Assembly (NCBI RefSeq): GCF_018967865.2
Contig: NZ_JAHLZY020000001.1
Coordinates: forward strand, 124,001-188,000
Origin: Hymenobacter siberiensis
GTDB lineage: Bacteria > Bacteroidota > Bacteroidia > Cytophagales > Hymenobacteraceae
Direction of reading: 5' to 3'
DNA length: 64,000 bases
Of this stretch, positions 26,335 to 35,820 are shown piece after piece; within the stretch, counting starts at the first letter, position 1, and every line of letters begins with the position of its first letter. The position numbers and the translations under genes are program-made. The notes under the pieces are model-generated. The model was not told the origin of the DNA and ran no database searches. It was given only the letters and a program-made list of their open reading frames with translations.

Positions 26335-28332
26335 ATGGGCAAGAAACATTTTTCAGAAGATAAAGCGGACCGTCGCGGCGGCCGCAGTGCCGGCGGTCCC
26401 GGTGGCTTTGGTGGCGGTGCTGCCGGCCGGAGCGAGCGGCCTGGCGCAAGCCGTGGTGGTGAGCGTGGTGGTGAGCGCAGCAACGACCGTGGGAATTCCG
26501 GCGGCAACGGCCGCCCGGCTTCAAACGGCGCATTTGGCCGCCCCGCAACCAATGGTGCCTTCGGCCGCCCATCGGGCGGAGCCTTTGGCGGTGGTAGGAA
26601 ATTTGACGGCGGTGGCGAGAAGCGTCCCTATGGCAGCAGCTACGGTGGCGGCGAGCGTCGCGAAGGCGGTAGCAGCTTCGGCGGCGGCAAAAGCTTCGGC
26701 AACGACCGGCCTTTCGAGCGCCGCGACGAGCGGCCCCGCTTGGGCAAGGAGCAGCGCACCGGCACCAGCTACGGCCGTAGCGCCGAGCCCCGCCCCGAGC
26801 GCGGCAGCTTCGGTGGCGACCGCAGCGACCGTGGCGAGCAGCGTGGCCCCGCCACCGATGCCCGGCCCGTGCGCCCGTATCAGCCCAAAGAAAACTGGAA
26901 TGGCCAGCCCTACCGCCGCGACGGCGAAAAGGCCGTGCCCCGGGGCGAGCCCGGTGAGCGCAACCGCAAATTCCAGAAGAGCAACCCCTACGAGCCGGCC
27001 GCCGACAGCAGCCCGCGCGGCGGTGGCAGCTTCGGCCGCAGCACGCCCCGCGAAACGGAAAGCTTCGACCGCAGCGAGAGCCGCAGCGATGAGCGCGGCC
27101 CGAACCGGCCCATCCGCTCGGCCCGGCCGTTTGAGGCCAACCCGCCACAGCCCCGCGAGGAGCGTGGCGAGCGCAATGAGCGCCGCGATGCCAACATTGA
27201 GCGCGCCGACGCCGGCAATGCCGACTACCGCGCCGACCAGGCCGCGTTTGGCCGCAAGTTCACGCCCGGCGCCTTTGGCCGCCGCGATGGTGCGCCGGCC
27301 ACTGGCCGCAGCACCGGCGAGCGTCCCGGTGCCTACGAAAAGCGCAGCACCGAGCGTTGGACGCCCGCACCCGGCAGCTTTGCCGAGCGCCGTGAGGCTC
27401 TGAAAGCGCAGGAACGTAGCGTGCGCCGCTCAGGCACGGGCTATGGTGCCAGCGTGGACAAGCCCCGGCCGGCCCGCCCCACCGTGCAGGAAAACCGCGC
27501 CGACAAGCCCCGCTTCGGCGAGCGCCCCGGCGAGGCGCCCGACTACAAAAACCTGAAGCACTACGAGCAGGACAAAACCCGTGGTAACAAGCGCCGCCGT
27601 GAAGAGGAAGATGATTCCAACACCGACGAGCTGCGCCTGAACCGCTATATCGCCAACGCGGGCATTTGCTCGCGCCGCGAGGCCGATGCCCTGATTGCCG
27701 CCGGCGAAATCAAGGTAAACGGTGAAGTGGTTACCGAAATGGGCTACAAAGTGCTACCCGAGGACACCGTGCAGTACGGCAAGACCAATCTTAACCGCGA
27801 GAAGTCGGTGTACGTGCTGCTGAACAAGCCCAAGGACTTCATCACGACCACGGAAGACCCGGAGGGCCGCCGCACGGTGATGGACCTGGTGGCTAGTGCC
27901 TCGAAGGAGCGCATTTTCCCGGTGGGCCGGCTCGACCGCAACACCACGGGCCTGCTGCTCTTCACCAACGATGGTGAGGTAGCCCAGAAGCTTTCGCACC
28001 CTTCGCACAAGAACAAAAAAATATACCAGGTAGAGCTGAGCCAGCCGCTGGCCGAGGAGGACCTGCGCAAGATTGTGGAAGGCCTGGAGCTGGAAGATGG
28101 CAAAGCCGAGGTGGACGATGTGGCCGTAGTGGCCGGCAACGCGCACTTCGTGGGCATTGAAATCCATATTGGCCGCAACCGCATCGTGCGCCGCATTTTC
28201 GAGCACCTCGGCTACGAAGTCGTGGCCTTGGACCGTGTGCAGTACGCCGGCCTCACCAAGAAGGACCTGCCGCGTGGCAAATGGCGCTTCCTGAGTGAGC
28301 AGGAGGTGATTCGTATGAAGTACTTCCTGTAG
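26335..28332 (+). CDS. RsuA/RluB-type pseudouridine synthase with a ~430-residue disordered N-terminus
   Basis: The 665-residue protein ends in a standard rRNA pseudouridine synthase. An S4 RNA-binding domain begins near residue 433 (RLNRYIANAGICSRREAD). The catalytic domain carries GRLDRNTTGLLLF near 531, whose Asp attacks uridine, and HIGRNRIVRRIFEHLG. The first ~430 residues are Gly/Arg/Ser/Pro-rich, with many FGRR, GGGxR and ERR(D/E) segments and no predicted fold. Long basic tails of this kind occur on this enzyme in Bacteroidota. The choice between RluB, RluE and RsuA cannot be settled. Confidence 0.92.
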   Translation: MGKKHFSEDKADRRGGRSAGGPGGFGGGAAGRSERPGASRGGERGGERSNDRGNSGGNGRPASNGAFGRPATNGAFGRPSGGAFGGGRKFDGGGEKRPYGSSYGGGERREGGSSFGGGKSFGNDRPFERRDERPRLGKEQRTGTSYGRSAEPRPERGSFGGDRSDRGEQRGPATDARPVRPYQPKENWNGQPYRRDGEKAVPRGEPGERNRKFQKSNPYEPAADSSPRGGGSFGRSTPRETESFDRSESRSDERGPNRPIRSARPFEANPPQPREERGERNERRDANIERADAGNADYRADQAAFGRKFTPGAFGRRDGAPATGRSTGERPGAYEKRSTERWTPAPGSFAERREALKAQERSVRRSGTGYGASVDKPRPARPTVQENRADKPRFGERPGEAPDYKNLKHYEQDKTRGNKRRREEEDDSNTDELRLNRYIANAGICSRREADALIAAGEIKVNGEVVTEMGYKVLPEDTVQYGKTNLNREKSVYVLLNKPKDFITTTEDPEGRRTVMDLVASASKERIFPVGRLDRNTTGLLLFTNDGEVAQKLSHPSHKNKKIYQVELSQPLAEEDLRKIVEGLELEDGKAEVDDVAVVAGNAHFVGIEIHIGRNRIVRRIFEHLGYEVVALDRVQYAGLTKKDLPRGKWRFLSEQEVIRMKYFL

Positions 28333-28357
28333 GAGTTTGTCGGACAACCGGATAAAG

Positions 28358-28390
28358 AACGTCATGCTGAGCACAGCATGACGTTCTTTT
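28358..28390 (+). terminator. Minimal family A hairpin acting as a terminator
   Basis: GAACGTCATGCTG and its inverse CAGCATGACGTTC close on a three-base loop and run into TTTT. It is the outermost 13 bases of a family A palindrome with the centre missing. Confidence 0.8.
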
Positions 28391-28406
28391 ATTCAACCCC
28401 AACCTA

Positions 28407-29147
28407 ATGCGGACACTGGTTCTGGACATTGGCAATACGGCCGTGAAGGCGGGCAGCTTCGATGGCCCGCTGCTGCGCGAAATGGTGGCCGGCCTCACGC
28501 CGGCATCGGTGCGGGAGCTGGTGCTGCGCTGGCAGCCCTTGCACGTCATCGTGGCCTCGGTGGCGGAGGCGGCGGTGCTGGCCGTGGAAGAGTTGCAGGA
28601 CATCGTGCCGGGCCAGGTGCTGGGCTTTAGCCCGGGCACTACGCCCGTGCCGCTGCGCAATACCTACGCCACGCCCCACACGCTGGGGGCCGACCGGCTG
28701 GCGGCCGCCGTGGGCGCGGCCGGCCTGCGCCCCGGCCAGGATACGCTCATCATCGACGCGGGCACGGCCCTGAAATTCGACCTCGTGACGGCCGACGGTA
28801 CCTACCACGGCGGCAGCATTGCGCCGGGGCTGGCCATGCGGCTGCAGGCGCTGCACACCTTCACGGGGCGGCTACCGCTGCTGGAATTACCCGCTCCCGA
28901 TGCAACGATTTCGCTCCTTGGCGACTCCACTACCGGGAGCCTGCTGAGCGGCGTAGTGAACGGCACGGTGGCCGAAATCACTGGTTTAGTGGCTCGTTAT
29001 CAGCAGCAATACCCCGGTATTGGGGTGTTGCTGACCGGGGGCGATGCGGCGTTTCTGGCAGCGCGGCTCCCGGCTCGTATCTTTGTAGTGCCCGAGCTGG
29101 TGCTGCTTGGTCTTAATCGGATTCTAGTTTATCATGTTGACAAATAA
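28407..29147 (+). CDS. coaX: Type III pantothenate kinase
   Basis: The 246-residue acetate/sugar-kinase-fold enzyme phosphorylates pantothenate in the first step of CoA synthesis. DIGNTAVK (residues 6-13) is the phosphate loop. TLGADR near 94 and IIDAGTALKFD near 115 carry the catalytic and metal acids, and GGSIAPG follows. Length is normal. It ends four bases before the next gene, the start of a conserved envelope cluster with a porin-like gene, lptC and ppiD. Confidence 0.95.
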   Translation: MRTLVLDIGNTAVKAGSFDGPLLREMVAGLTPASVRELVLRWQPLHVIVASVAEAAVLAVEELQDIVPGQVLGFSPGTTPVPLRNTYATPHTLGADRLAAAVGAAGLRPGQDTLIIDAGTALKFDLVTADGTYHGGSIAPGLAMRLQALHTFTGRLPLLELPAPDATISLLGDSTTGSLLSGVVNGTVAEITGLVARYQQQYPGIGVLLTGGDAAFLAARLPARIFVVPELVLLGLNRILVYHVDK

Positions 29148-29151
29148 AGAG

Positions 29152-30465
29152 ATGAAGCGTTTGGTGCTGGCAAGCCTGGCGGTAGTGGCGGCGGGCGGCG
29201 CGCAGGCGCAGGGCCTGGGCAACTCGCCATACTCACGCATCGGGCTGGGTGAATACAACGCCAACACCGGCGGCGTGCGCCAGATGGGCATGGGCGGCGT
29301 TGGCCTGGCGGCCCCCAATTCTGTCAATGTGAACGAGTTGAACCCGGCCTTGCTGTACTACACGGGCCGCACTACGTTTGAGGCGGGCTACAACGGCCAG
29401 TATAAAACCGTGAAAAACGCTAGCGCCTCCAGCCGCAGCGGCAACGGTACGCTGGGCTATTTCGCGCTGTCGGTGCCGCTGAGTACGAAATGGGGCGCGG
29501 CCGTGGGCCTGAAACCCGTCAGCGCGGTCGATTACGAGTCGAACATCGTGAAGGACGTAGCCAACACGCCTACCGGGCAGCCGGCGCAGTCGCTCACGCA
29601 GCTGAAAGGCACAGGCGGCGTTTCAGAAGCCTATCTGGCCCAGGGGGTTCGCATCACCAAGGCATTCACGCTGGGCTTCACCGCTTCGTACGTATTTGGC
29701 GTGGTGGATGAGACGGCCGGCACTACGGTGGTGGTTGCCAATAGCACCAATTCGCTGCAAAAAGCCGTGGACCGCACCCACACCCGCTACTCGGATTTTG
29801 CCTTCCGGGCTGGCGCGCACTACCGCCAGAAGTTGGGTAAGTCGCTGAACATGAACTTGGGCGGCGTGTACAGTTTCGCGCACAACCTGAACGGACAGCA
29901 AACCATTACCAAGGAAACCGAAGACACCAACGGTACCCTCATAAGCACGGCCACAACGGTGAGCGACGGCCGCGGCCGCACTTTCGTGCCCGCCCTGTCG
30001 CAGCTGGGTGTCAGCTTCGACAACGATAAGAACTGGAGCCTGAACCTGGATGTGGCGCAGCAGCAGTGGTCGAAATACCGCAGCTTCGACGGCACGGGGC
30101 CGGGCCTGAGCAATACCCTGCGCTTCGGACTGGGTGGGGAAATTACGCCGGACCCGGGTTCGGTGGAGCACTACTTCCAGCGGGTGGCCTACCGGGCCGG
30201 CATCTCGCTGGCGCAGCTGCCGTACCAGCCGGGCGGCAAAATGCTCTACGACCGGTCGGTGAGCTGGGGCTTTGGTTTCCCGCTGCCCACGGCCACGCCA
30301 CTCGAAGCCACGACCATCAGCCTGGCCTTTACCTACGGCGTGCGCGGCAATACAGAATTGCTGGGGGGCACCACGGGTAGCAGCAACGTGCAGGAAAATT
30401 ACATCCGGGGCCAGCTAGGCGTTACGCTCAATAACCGTTGGTTCATCAAGCGCCGCCTGCAATAA
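29152..30465 (+). CDS. Outer-membrane beta-barrel protein, OmpP1/FadL-like
   Basis: The 437-residue protein has a signal peptide (about residues 1-18, ending AQA). It then has NSPYSRIGLGEY and RQMGMGGVGLAAPNSVNVNELNPA, the start of the OmpP1/FadL-type barrels seen in Bacteroidota. Alternating polar and aromatic strands continue to the end. It may bring hydrophobic molecules across the outer membrane; the ligand is unknown. ATG 29152 is chosen because the longer frame from 29134 overlaps coaX and would spoil the signal peptide. Confidence 0.82.
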   Translation: MKRLVLASLAVVAAGGAQAQGLGNSPYSRIGLGEYNANTGGVRQMGMGGVGLAAPNSVNVNELNPALLYYTGRTTFEAGYNGQYKTVKNASASSRSGNGTLGYFALSVPLSTKWGAAVGLKPVSAVDYESNIVKDVANTPTGQPAQSLTQLKGTGGVSEAYLAQGVRITKAFTLGFTASYVFGVVDETAGTTVVVANSTNSLQKAVDRTHTRYSDFAFRAGAHYRQKLGKSLNMNLGGVYSFAHNLNGQQTITKETEDTNGTLISTATTVSDGRGRTFVPALSQLGVSFDNDKNWSLNLDVAQQQWSKYRSFDGTGPGLSNTLRFGLGGEITPDPGSVEHYFQRVAYRAGISLAQLPYQPGGKMLYDRSVSWGFGFPLPTATPLEATTISLAFTYGVRGNTELLGGTTGSSNVQENYIRGQLGVTLNNRWFIKRRLQ

Positions 30466-30491
30466 GGCGAGCGTAACTAATTAATATTCAA

Positions 30492-31070
30492 GTGAAAGCA
30501 TCGTGGCGCGTGGCAGGAGTGGGGGCGGTGCTGGCCGCGCTGGCGCTGGCTGGCTGCGACAAAAAAGCCGCCACCGGCCCCATGCAGGTCTACACCGGCC
30601 CGCTGATGGAAACCACCAACGTGCTCACGCTGGTGAGCGACTCGGCCAAGCTGAAGTTTCAGCTGACCGCGCCGCTGGAGCAGCAGTTTGAGAACGGCGA
30701 CATCATTTACCCCAAAGGTATGGTGGTCACGTTCTACTCGGCCGATGGCAAGAAGAACGTTATCAACATGCTGAAAGCCAACTACGGCAAGTCGGACAAG
30801 GCCAAAAACCTCTACATCATGCGCGGCAAGGTGAACGTGATGAACGTGCCCGAGCAGCAGAACATGGACACCGAGGAGCTGTTTTTTGATAAGAACAAGC
30901 AGCTGATTTACACCGATTCGGCCATGTTCGTGAAAGTCACCACGCCCACCGAATACCTGACGGGCTACGGCCTGAAGGCCAACCAGAACTTCTCGCGCTA
31001 CAAGATTACCCGGCCCACCGGCGTGTTTGCCGCGCCGCAGGCCGTGGCCGCGCCTCAGCCGGCGCGCTAA
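30492..31070 (+). CDS. lptC: LPS export ABC transporter periplasmic protein LptC
   Basis: The 192-residue lipoprotein-like LptC bridges the LptBFG transporter to LptA. It starts at GTG 30492, with a signal segment ending LALAGC, a plausible lipobox. The beta-jellyroll region has GPLMETTNVLTLVSDSAKLKF and MNVPEQQNMDTEELFFDKNKQLIYTDS, which fit the LptC family; the tail is Ala/Pro-rich. It lies in a cluster with a porin-like gene and ppiD, consistent with outer-membrane assembly. Confidence 0.88.
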   Translation: MKASWRVAGVGAVLAALALAGCDKKAATGPMQVYTGPLMETTNVLTLVSDSAKLKFQLTAPLEQQFENGDIIYPKGMVVTFYSADGKKNVINMLKANYGKSDKAKNLYIMRGKVNVMNVPEQQNMDTEELFFDKNKQLIYTDSAMFVKVTTPTEYLTGYGLKANQNFSRYKITRPTGVFAAPQAVAAPQPAR

Positions 31071-31092
31071 CGGCTACTTAAACAGCAATCCC

Positions 31093-31356
31093 ATGAAATT
31101 CGACAAAGACCTGTTGCGCACCGTGTTCTTCGCCGTGGGCGTGGTGGCCATGGTAATTGGTGTTTACCAGACGCTGCTGTTCAACGACCTGATGCGCAAC
31201 TATTGGATTTTCATGGTGGCCATGGCCTGCTGGATGCCGCTGCTCTACTGGCGGCAGCAGGAGCGGCTGGAAGCAAAAATTGCCGAGCAAAAAGAGAAGC
31301 AGGCCCAGCAGGCCCGCGCCAAAACCCCGGCCAAATCGACCAAAAAACGCCGTTAG
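31093..31356 (+). CDS. Small two-helix membrane protein
   Basis: The 87-residue product has two membrane helices (about residues 8-28 and 36-52) and a Lys/Gln-rich tail ending in KKRR. It starts 22 bases after lptC, so it is probably cotranscribed. No family is recognised. ATG 31093 is preferred over an earlier start that would overlap lptC. Confidence 0.7.
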   Translation: MKFDKDLLRTVFFAVGVVAMVIGVYQTLLFNDLMRNYWIFMVAMACWMPLLYWRQQERLEAKIAEQKEKQAQQARAKTPAKSTKKRR

Positions 31357-31445
31357 GCCAGCTTTGGGCCCAAATGTGGCCTTGGCCGGCGGGGCACCGC
31401 AATCGGTTGGGAAGGTTTGAGCGAAGACTTTAAAAACCGTAAAAC

Positions 31446-31476
31446 TTTGATTGCCGGCCAAATTCTGGTTATTTTG
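31446..31476 (+). promoter_or_regulatory. Two-part promoter of ppiD
   Basis: TTTG at 31446-31449 and TTATTTTG at 31469-31476 are 19 bases apart, close to the Bacteroidota -33/-7 arrangement, with one mismatch in the -7 element. It places the transcript start near 31483. Confidence 0.5.
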
Positions 31477-31520
31477 CGCCTCTTTTGACCAACACAGACT
31501 TCGATTCTTTTGACAAGTAA

Positions 31521-33647
31521 ATGGCTTTAATTAACACGATTCGGGAAAAATCTGGCTGGGCGGTAGGTACCGTAGCCGTCGGGATGCTGCTCTTCATTGT
31601 GGGCGGCGACCTGGTGGGCGGCAAAAACAAGCTTTTCGGCGGCAACGACCAGACCGTAGGTGAGGTAGCCGGCAAGAAAGTAGAGCTGGCCGATTACAAC
31701 AACGCCCTGGAGCAGGCCAAGCAGGCGTTCATTGCCCAGCAGCAGCGCCAGCCCGACGACCAGGCCATGGGCTACCTGCGCGACCAGGCCTGGAACCAGA
31801 CCATCTACCGCATGGCCTTCCGGCCGGAGTGGGACAAGCTGGGCCTGACCGTGAGCGACGACGAATTGGTGGACATGGTGCAGGGCGACAACATCAGCCC
31901 CGGCATCAAGCAAGCCTTTACCGACCAGAAAACGGGCCAGTTCGACAAAGCTCGCCTGGTGGAATACCTGAAAAACCTCGACAAGCTGCCTCCCGAAAAC
32001 CAGGCCGCCTGGCACAATTTCGAAGACAACCTGCCCGCCGAGCGCCTCGCCAACAAGTACAACGCCTTGCTGAAAAACTCGGTGTACGTGACCACGGCCG
32101 AAGCCAAGCGCTTCGACGCCAGCCAGAACACCAAGGCCACGGTGAAGTACCTGTTCGTGCCCTACGGCAGCATCTCCGACTCGGCCGTGAAAGTGACCGA
32201 CGCGCAGCTGCAGGCTTACCTCGACAAGAACAAGGGCAAGTACAAGGTGGAAGACGGCCGCTCGGTAGAGTACATCACCGTGCCGGTGGTGGCCTCGAAG
32301 GAGGACAGCGCCGCCGTGAAAACCTCGATGGGCGAGTTCGCCACGCAGTTTGCCTCGGCCCCGGTCGATTCGCTGTTTGTGATGCAGAACTCGGAGCAGC
32401 CCTACAACAAGGCGTTCCGCAGCCCCGCCGACCTGCCCGAGGAGCTCCGCAAACAGCTGCCCCTGGCCGCTGGCAAAATCTACGGCCCGTATGCCGAAAA
32501 CGGCACTTACTCGCTGTATAAAGTGACCGGCACCAGCACCGGTAAAGAGCCGGCTGCCCGCGCCAGCCACATCCTCATCAAGGCCGACGGCACCACGCCC
32601 GAAGCCAAAGCCGCCGCGAAAGCCAAGGCCCAGGACATCCTGAACAAAATTAAAGGCGGAGCTGATTTTGCGGCCCTGGCCCGCCAGTTTGGCACCGACG
32701 GCACCAAGGAGCAGGGCGGCGACCTCGGCTGGTTTGGCAAAGGCCGGATGGTACCGGAGTTCGAGAAAGCCATTTTTGGCGCTACGGCCACTGGCCTGCT
32801 GCCCAACGTAGTGGAAACTTCGTTCGGCTACCACATCATTAAAGTAACCGCCGCGCCTACCAATCAGACCTACCAGGTAGCCGAGGTGAAGAAGACCATT
32901 GCCCCGAGTGACGCTACCCGCGAAGCCGCCTACGCCAAGGCGCAGGAGCTGAAAGGCGAGGCTACCGACCTGGCCAGCTTCCGCGCCCTGACCACCAAAG
33001 ACAAGACCCTGCAAAAGCAGGAAGCCAAAAACCTGGACCGTGGCGCCCGCAGTGTAAACAACCTGCAGAACGCCCGCGAGCTGGTGCGCTGGGCCTTCGG
33101 CTTCAGCCCGAACGGCTCAGAAACCAAGGTGGGCGACATCTCGGAAGTGTACGAAATGGGTGACCAGTACGTCATTGCTGCCCTCACCGACGAGCGCGCC
33201 AAAGGCACGGCTACCATTGCCAACCTGAAGCCCGAACTGTCGGCCATGGTGCGCAACGAGGAGAAAGCCCAGCAAATCATGGCTAAGCTGCCCAAGACCG
33301 GCAGCCTGGAAGAAATGGCCACCAAATACGGCCCCACCGCCCAGGTAGGCACCGCTGACAATGTGATTCTGGGTCAGGGCAGCATTGCCAACATCGGCTT
33401 CGAGCCGCTGGCCGTGGGCAAAGCCTACGCGCTGAAGCCCGGCCAGAAGTCGGCCCCAATTCAGGGCGAGCAAGGCGTGCTGGTGATTGAGCCCGTGAGC
33501 GTGTCCGAGCCGCAGGTGGCCAACACCAACCTGAAGGCCGTGCAGCAGCAGCTGGCGCAGCAGCGCGCCCAGCAGCAGGACGGCAAGATTTACGAGGCCG
33601 TGAAGGCCCACGCCAACGTGAAAGACAACCGCACGAAGTTTTTCTAG
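31521..33647 (+). CDS. ppiD: PpiD-type peptidyl-prolyl isomerase (SurA N-terminal and parvulin domains)
   Basis: The 708-residue envelope chaperone helps outer-membrane proteins fold. One N-terminal membrane helix (about residues 12-32) anchors it. A SurA_N-like helical region follows, with FGGNDQTVGEVAGKKVELAD. A parvulin domain lies at about 348-445 (ASHILIKADG, GADFAALARQFG, GGDLGWFGKGRMVPEFEKA). A second, weaker parvulin-like or linker region runs to the end. Length is normal. A terminator follows at 33668. Confidence 0.93.
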   Translation: MALINTIREKSGWAVGTVAVGMLLFIVGGDLVGGKNKLFGGNDQTVGEVAGKKVELADYNNALEQAKQAFIAQQQRQPDDQAMGYLRDQAWNQTIYRMAFRPEWDKLGLTVSDDELVDMVQGDNISPGIKQAFTDQKTGQFDKARLVEYLKNLDKLPPENQAAWHNFEDNLPAERLANKYNALLKNSVYVTTAEAKRFDASQNTKATVKYLFVPYGSISDSAVKVTDAQLQAYLDKNKGKYKVEDGRSVEYITVPVVASKEDSAAVKTSMGEFATQFASAPVDSLFVMQNSEQPYNKAFRSPADLPEELRKQLPLAAGKIYGPYAENGTYSLYKVTGTSTGKEPAARASHILIKADGTTPEAKAAAKAKAQDILNKIKGGADFAALARQFGTDGTKEQGGDLGWFGKGRMVPEFEKAIFGATATGLLPNVVETSFGYHIIKVTAAPTNQTYQVAEVKKTIAPSDATREAAYAKAQELKGEATDLASFRALTTKDKTLQKQEAKNLDRGARSVNNLQNARELVRWAFGFSPNGSETKVGDISEVYEMGDQYVIAALTDERAKGTATIANLKPELSAMVRNEEKAQQIMAKLPKTGSLEEMATKYGPTAQVGTADNVILGQGSIANIGFEPLAVGKAYALKPGQKSAPIQGEQGVLVIEPVSVSEPQVANTNLKAVQQQLAQQRAQQQDGKIYEAVKAHANVKDNRTKFF

Positions 33648-33667
33648 GTCGTCAATCCGCGCGTTTG

Positions 33668-33700
33668 AAAAGGGCCGTACCTTCGGGGGCGGCCCTTTTT
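33668..33700 (+). terminator. Intrinsic terminator of ppiD
   Basis: AAAAGGGCCG pairs with CGGCCCTTTT across a 12-base loop and ends in TTTTT. Confidence 0.85.
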
Positions 33701-33779
33701 CGTTTTTCGGGCAAGCGTTTTTCGGGGCCGGGCCGGTGCTTCGACTTTGAACGAAGCGGCCGTGGTCCGGCGTTTTGGA

Positions 33780-33820
33780 GCTGGCCGCTGGCCGCTGGCC
33801 GCTGGCCGCTGGCCGCTGGC
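33780..33820. repeat. Tandem heptamer (GCTGGCC), nearly six copies
   Basis: Five full GCTGGCC units in a row are followed by GCTGGC. It lies 47 bases before the start of the TPR gene, in DNA without other features. Slippage would alter spacing in single-heptamer steps. Confidence 0.85.
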
Positions 33821-33867
33821 GGTGCTTTGCCGGCCCACTATTGCTTCGTGAATTGACTTTTGAATCT

Positions 33868-35694
33868 ATGCGCTCGTCTTCCTTCCTCGTCGCTGCTGCA
33901 CTCCTGCTGACTTTGCCCGCGCACGCGCAGCCCTCCAAAGGCTGGGCCCCCGTGAGCAATACCGCCCTGGCCCAGGACTACGCCCGCCGGGGCGAGCATG
34001 AGAAAGTAGTTTTTCTGTTTGAAAAGCTGCCGCTGGAAGAGCAAACCAGCCTGGCCACCTTCCCGGTCTACATCGCGTCGCTGCAGGCGTTGAAGCGCTA
34101 TAAGGATGCCGAGAAGCTGGCCAAAAAAGCCATTAAGCTGCGCCCCGAGGATGCCACGCTGGGCGTGGCGCTGGGCGGCGCCTATCAGGCGGCCGGGGAT
34201 AAGCCAGCCGCCGAAAAGCAGTGGCAGAAAGTGCTGAGCCAGCTCGCGCCCACGCAGGTGCAGCCGGTAGCCACCGAATTCAGCCGCCGCGAGCTGCCCG
34301 AATGGACCGAGCGCACCTACCTGCGCGGCCGCGCCCTGGCCAAAAACGACACCGAGTACGCCCCGCAGCTCATCCAGCTTTACACTCAGGCGGGCGACCA
34401 GCCCAAAGTGCTGGCCGAAACCCTGCGCCTGATAGCCCAGGACGACCGGCAACTGCCCTACGTGCGCAACATGCTGCAAAATGCGCTGCACGAGGAAAAA
34501 GACTTCGACGCGCTGGAAAAACAGCTGATTACCGCCATCCAGGAGCACCCCGACCAGTCGGCTTACAGCGAGCTGCTGCTGTGGCTGCAGGTGCAGCGCC
34601 GAGACTTTGGTGGGGCGCTGGTGCAGGCCCGCGCCCTGGACCGCCGCAGCCGCAGCGAGGGCGTGCGGGTGCTGGAGCTGGCCGCCATCGCGCAGCAGAA
34701 CAAGGACTATGAAACGGCCATCGAAGGCTTTGCCTACGTGGTGAAAGAGTACCGCAACGGCCCGTACTACAACGGGGCCCGGCAGCGCCTGCTGCAAGCC
34801 CGCGAAGCCCAGGTGCGCGAAACCTACCCCGTAGACCAAGCCAAAGTACGCGCCCTGGTCACCGAATACGAGCAGCTGCTCACCGAGCTGGGCCGCACGC
34901 CCGATACCGCCCCCATCATCCGCAACCTGGCCAATCTCTACGCTTTTCAGCTGAATGACCGCGCCAAGGCCATGACGCTGCTCCAGCAGGTAATCGACAT
35001 GCCCCGCGCCAGCGACGAGGTAGTAGACGAAGCCAAAATCACGCTGGGCGACCTCTACATTTTGAAAGGCGAGCCCTGGGAGGCCACGCTGCTCTACTCG
35101 CAGGTTGAAAAATCGCATAAAGACTCGCCGTTGGGCTACGAAGCCAAATTGCGCAACGCCCGCCTGAGCTATTATGCTGGTGATTTCAAGCTGGCCCAAA
35201 GCCACCTCGACATCCTAAAAGAAGCCACCACCCGCGAAATCGCCAACGACGCCATGCAGCTCTCGCTGCTGATTCAGGACAACACCGTGGAGGACACGCT
35301 GGGTCTTGGCCTGAAAGCCTACGCCGCCGTAGAGCAGCTGGTGTTCCAGAACAAGATTCCGGAGGCCATTAAAGGACTGGATGCGCTGCTGGAACGCTTC
35401 CCCGGCCATTCGCTGGCCGACGATACGTACTACCTGAAAGCGCAGCTCCAGCGCCGCACCGGCGACTTCCCCGGCGCCATTGCCACGCTGGAACGCATCA
35501 CCGCCAATCCCCAAACCGACGTGTTGAGCGACGACGCACTATATCTGCTGGCCCGCATTCAGGAAGAAGACGTGAAGGATAAGGGCAAAGCCCAGGAGTT
35601 CTACAACCAGTTGATTGCCAGGTTTCCCGGTAGCATCTATGTGGCTGAAGCCCGCAAGCGCTTCCGCAAGCTGCGCGGCGATGGCGTGCAGTAG
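33868..35694 (+). CDS. Secreted TPR-repeat protein
   Basis: The 608-residue protein has a signal peptide (LVAAALLLTLPAHAQ). An array of TPR-like helix pairs spans most of the rest, for example YARRGEHEKVVFLFEKLP near residue 35 and, near the end, LARIQEEDVKDKGKAQEFYNQL. Paired Ala/Leu-rich helices of 34-40 residues recur. It is probably a periplasmic or outer-membrane scaffold; no partner is evident. ATG 33868 is chosen because the upstream frame runs through the heptamer repeat. Confidence 0.85.
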   Translation: MRSSSFLVAAALLLTLPAHAQPSKGWAPVSNTALAQDYARRGEHEKVVFLFEKLPLEEQTSLATFPVYIASLQALKRYKDAEKLAKKAIKLRPEDATLGVALGGAYQAAGDKPAAEKQWQKVLSQLAPTQVQPVATEFSRRELPEWTERTYLRGRALAKNDTEYAPQLIQLYTQAGDQPKVLAETLRLIAQDDRQLPYVRNMLQNALHEEKDFDALEKQLITAIQEHPDQSAYSELLLWLQVQRRDFGGALVQARALDRRSRSEGVRVLELAAIAQQNKDYETAIEGFAYVVKEYRNGPYYNGARQRLLQAREAQVRETYPVDQAKVRALVTEYEQLLTELGRTPDTAPIIRNLANLYAFQLNDRAKAMTLLQQVIDMPRASDEVVDEAKITLGDLYILKGEPWEATLLYSQVEKSHKDSPLGYEAKLRNARLSYYAGDFKLAQSHLDILKEATTREIANDAMQLSLLIQDNTVEDTLGLGLKAYAAVEQLVFQNKIPEAIKGLDALLERFPGHSLADDTYYLKAQLQRRTGDFPGAIATLERITANPQTDVLSDDALYLLARIQEEDVKDKGKAQEFYNQLIARFPGSIYVAEARKRFRKLRGDGVQ

Positions 35695-35707
35695 GAGGGA
35701 AGCAACA

Positions 35708-35804
35708 GAACGTCATGCTGAGCGCAGTCGAAGCATCTCTACCGGGGAAGTAATTGATTTACTCTCACAGTAGAGATGCTTCGACTGCGCTCAGCATGAC
35801 GTTC
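35708..35804. repeat. Family A palindrome between the TPR gene and a small leftward gene
   Basis: GAACGTCATGCTGAGCGCAG and its inverted copy are separated by a core with GAAGCATCTCTAC paired to GTAGAGATGCTTC. It is the best-preserved family A copy in the window. Confidence 0.92.
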
Positions 35805-35820
35805 TACTTGCCGTTGCGCC

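Noticed and set aside
33780..33820. Heptamer tract as part of the TPR coding sequence
   Set aside because: The open frame does extend upstream through it, but a signal peptide starts cleanly at ATG 33868.
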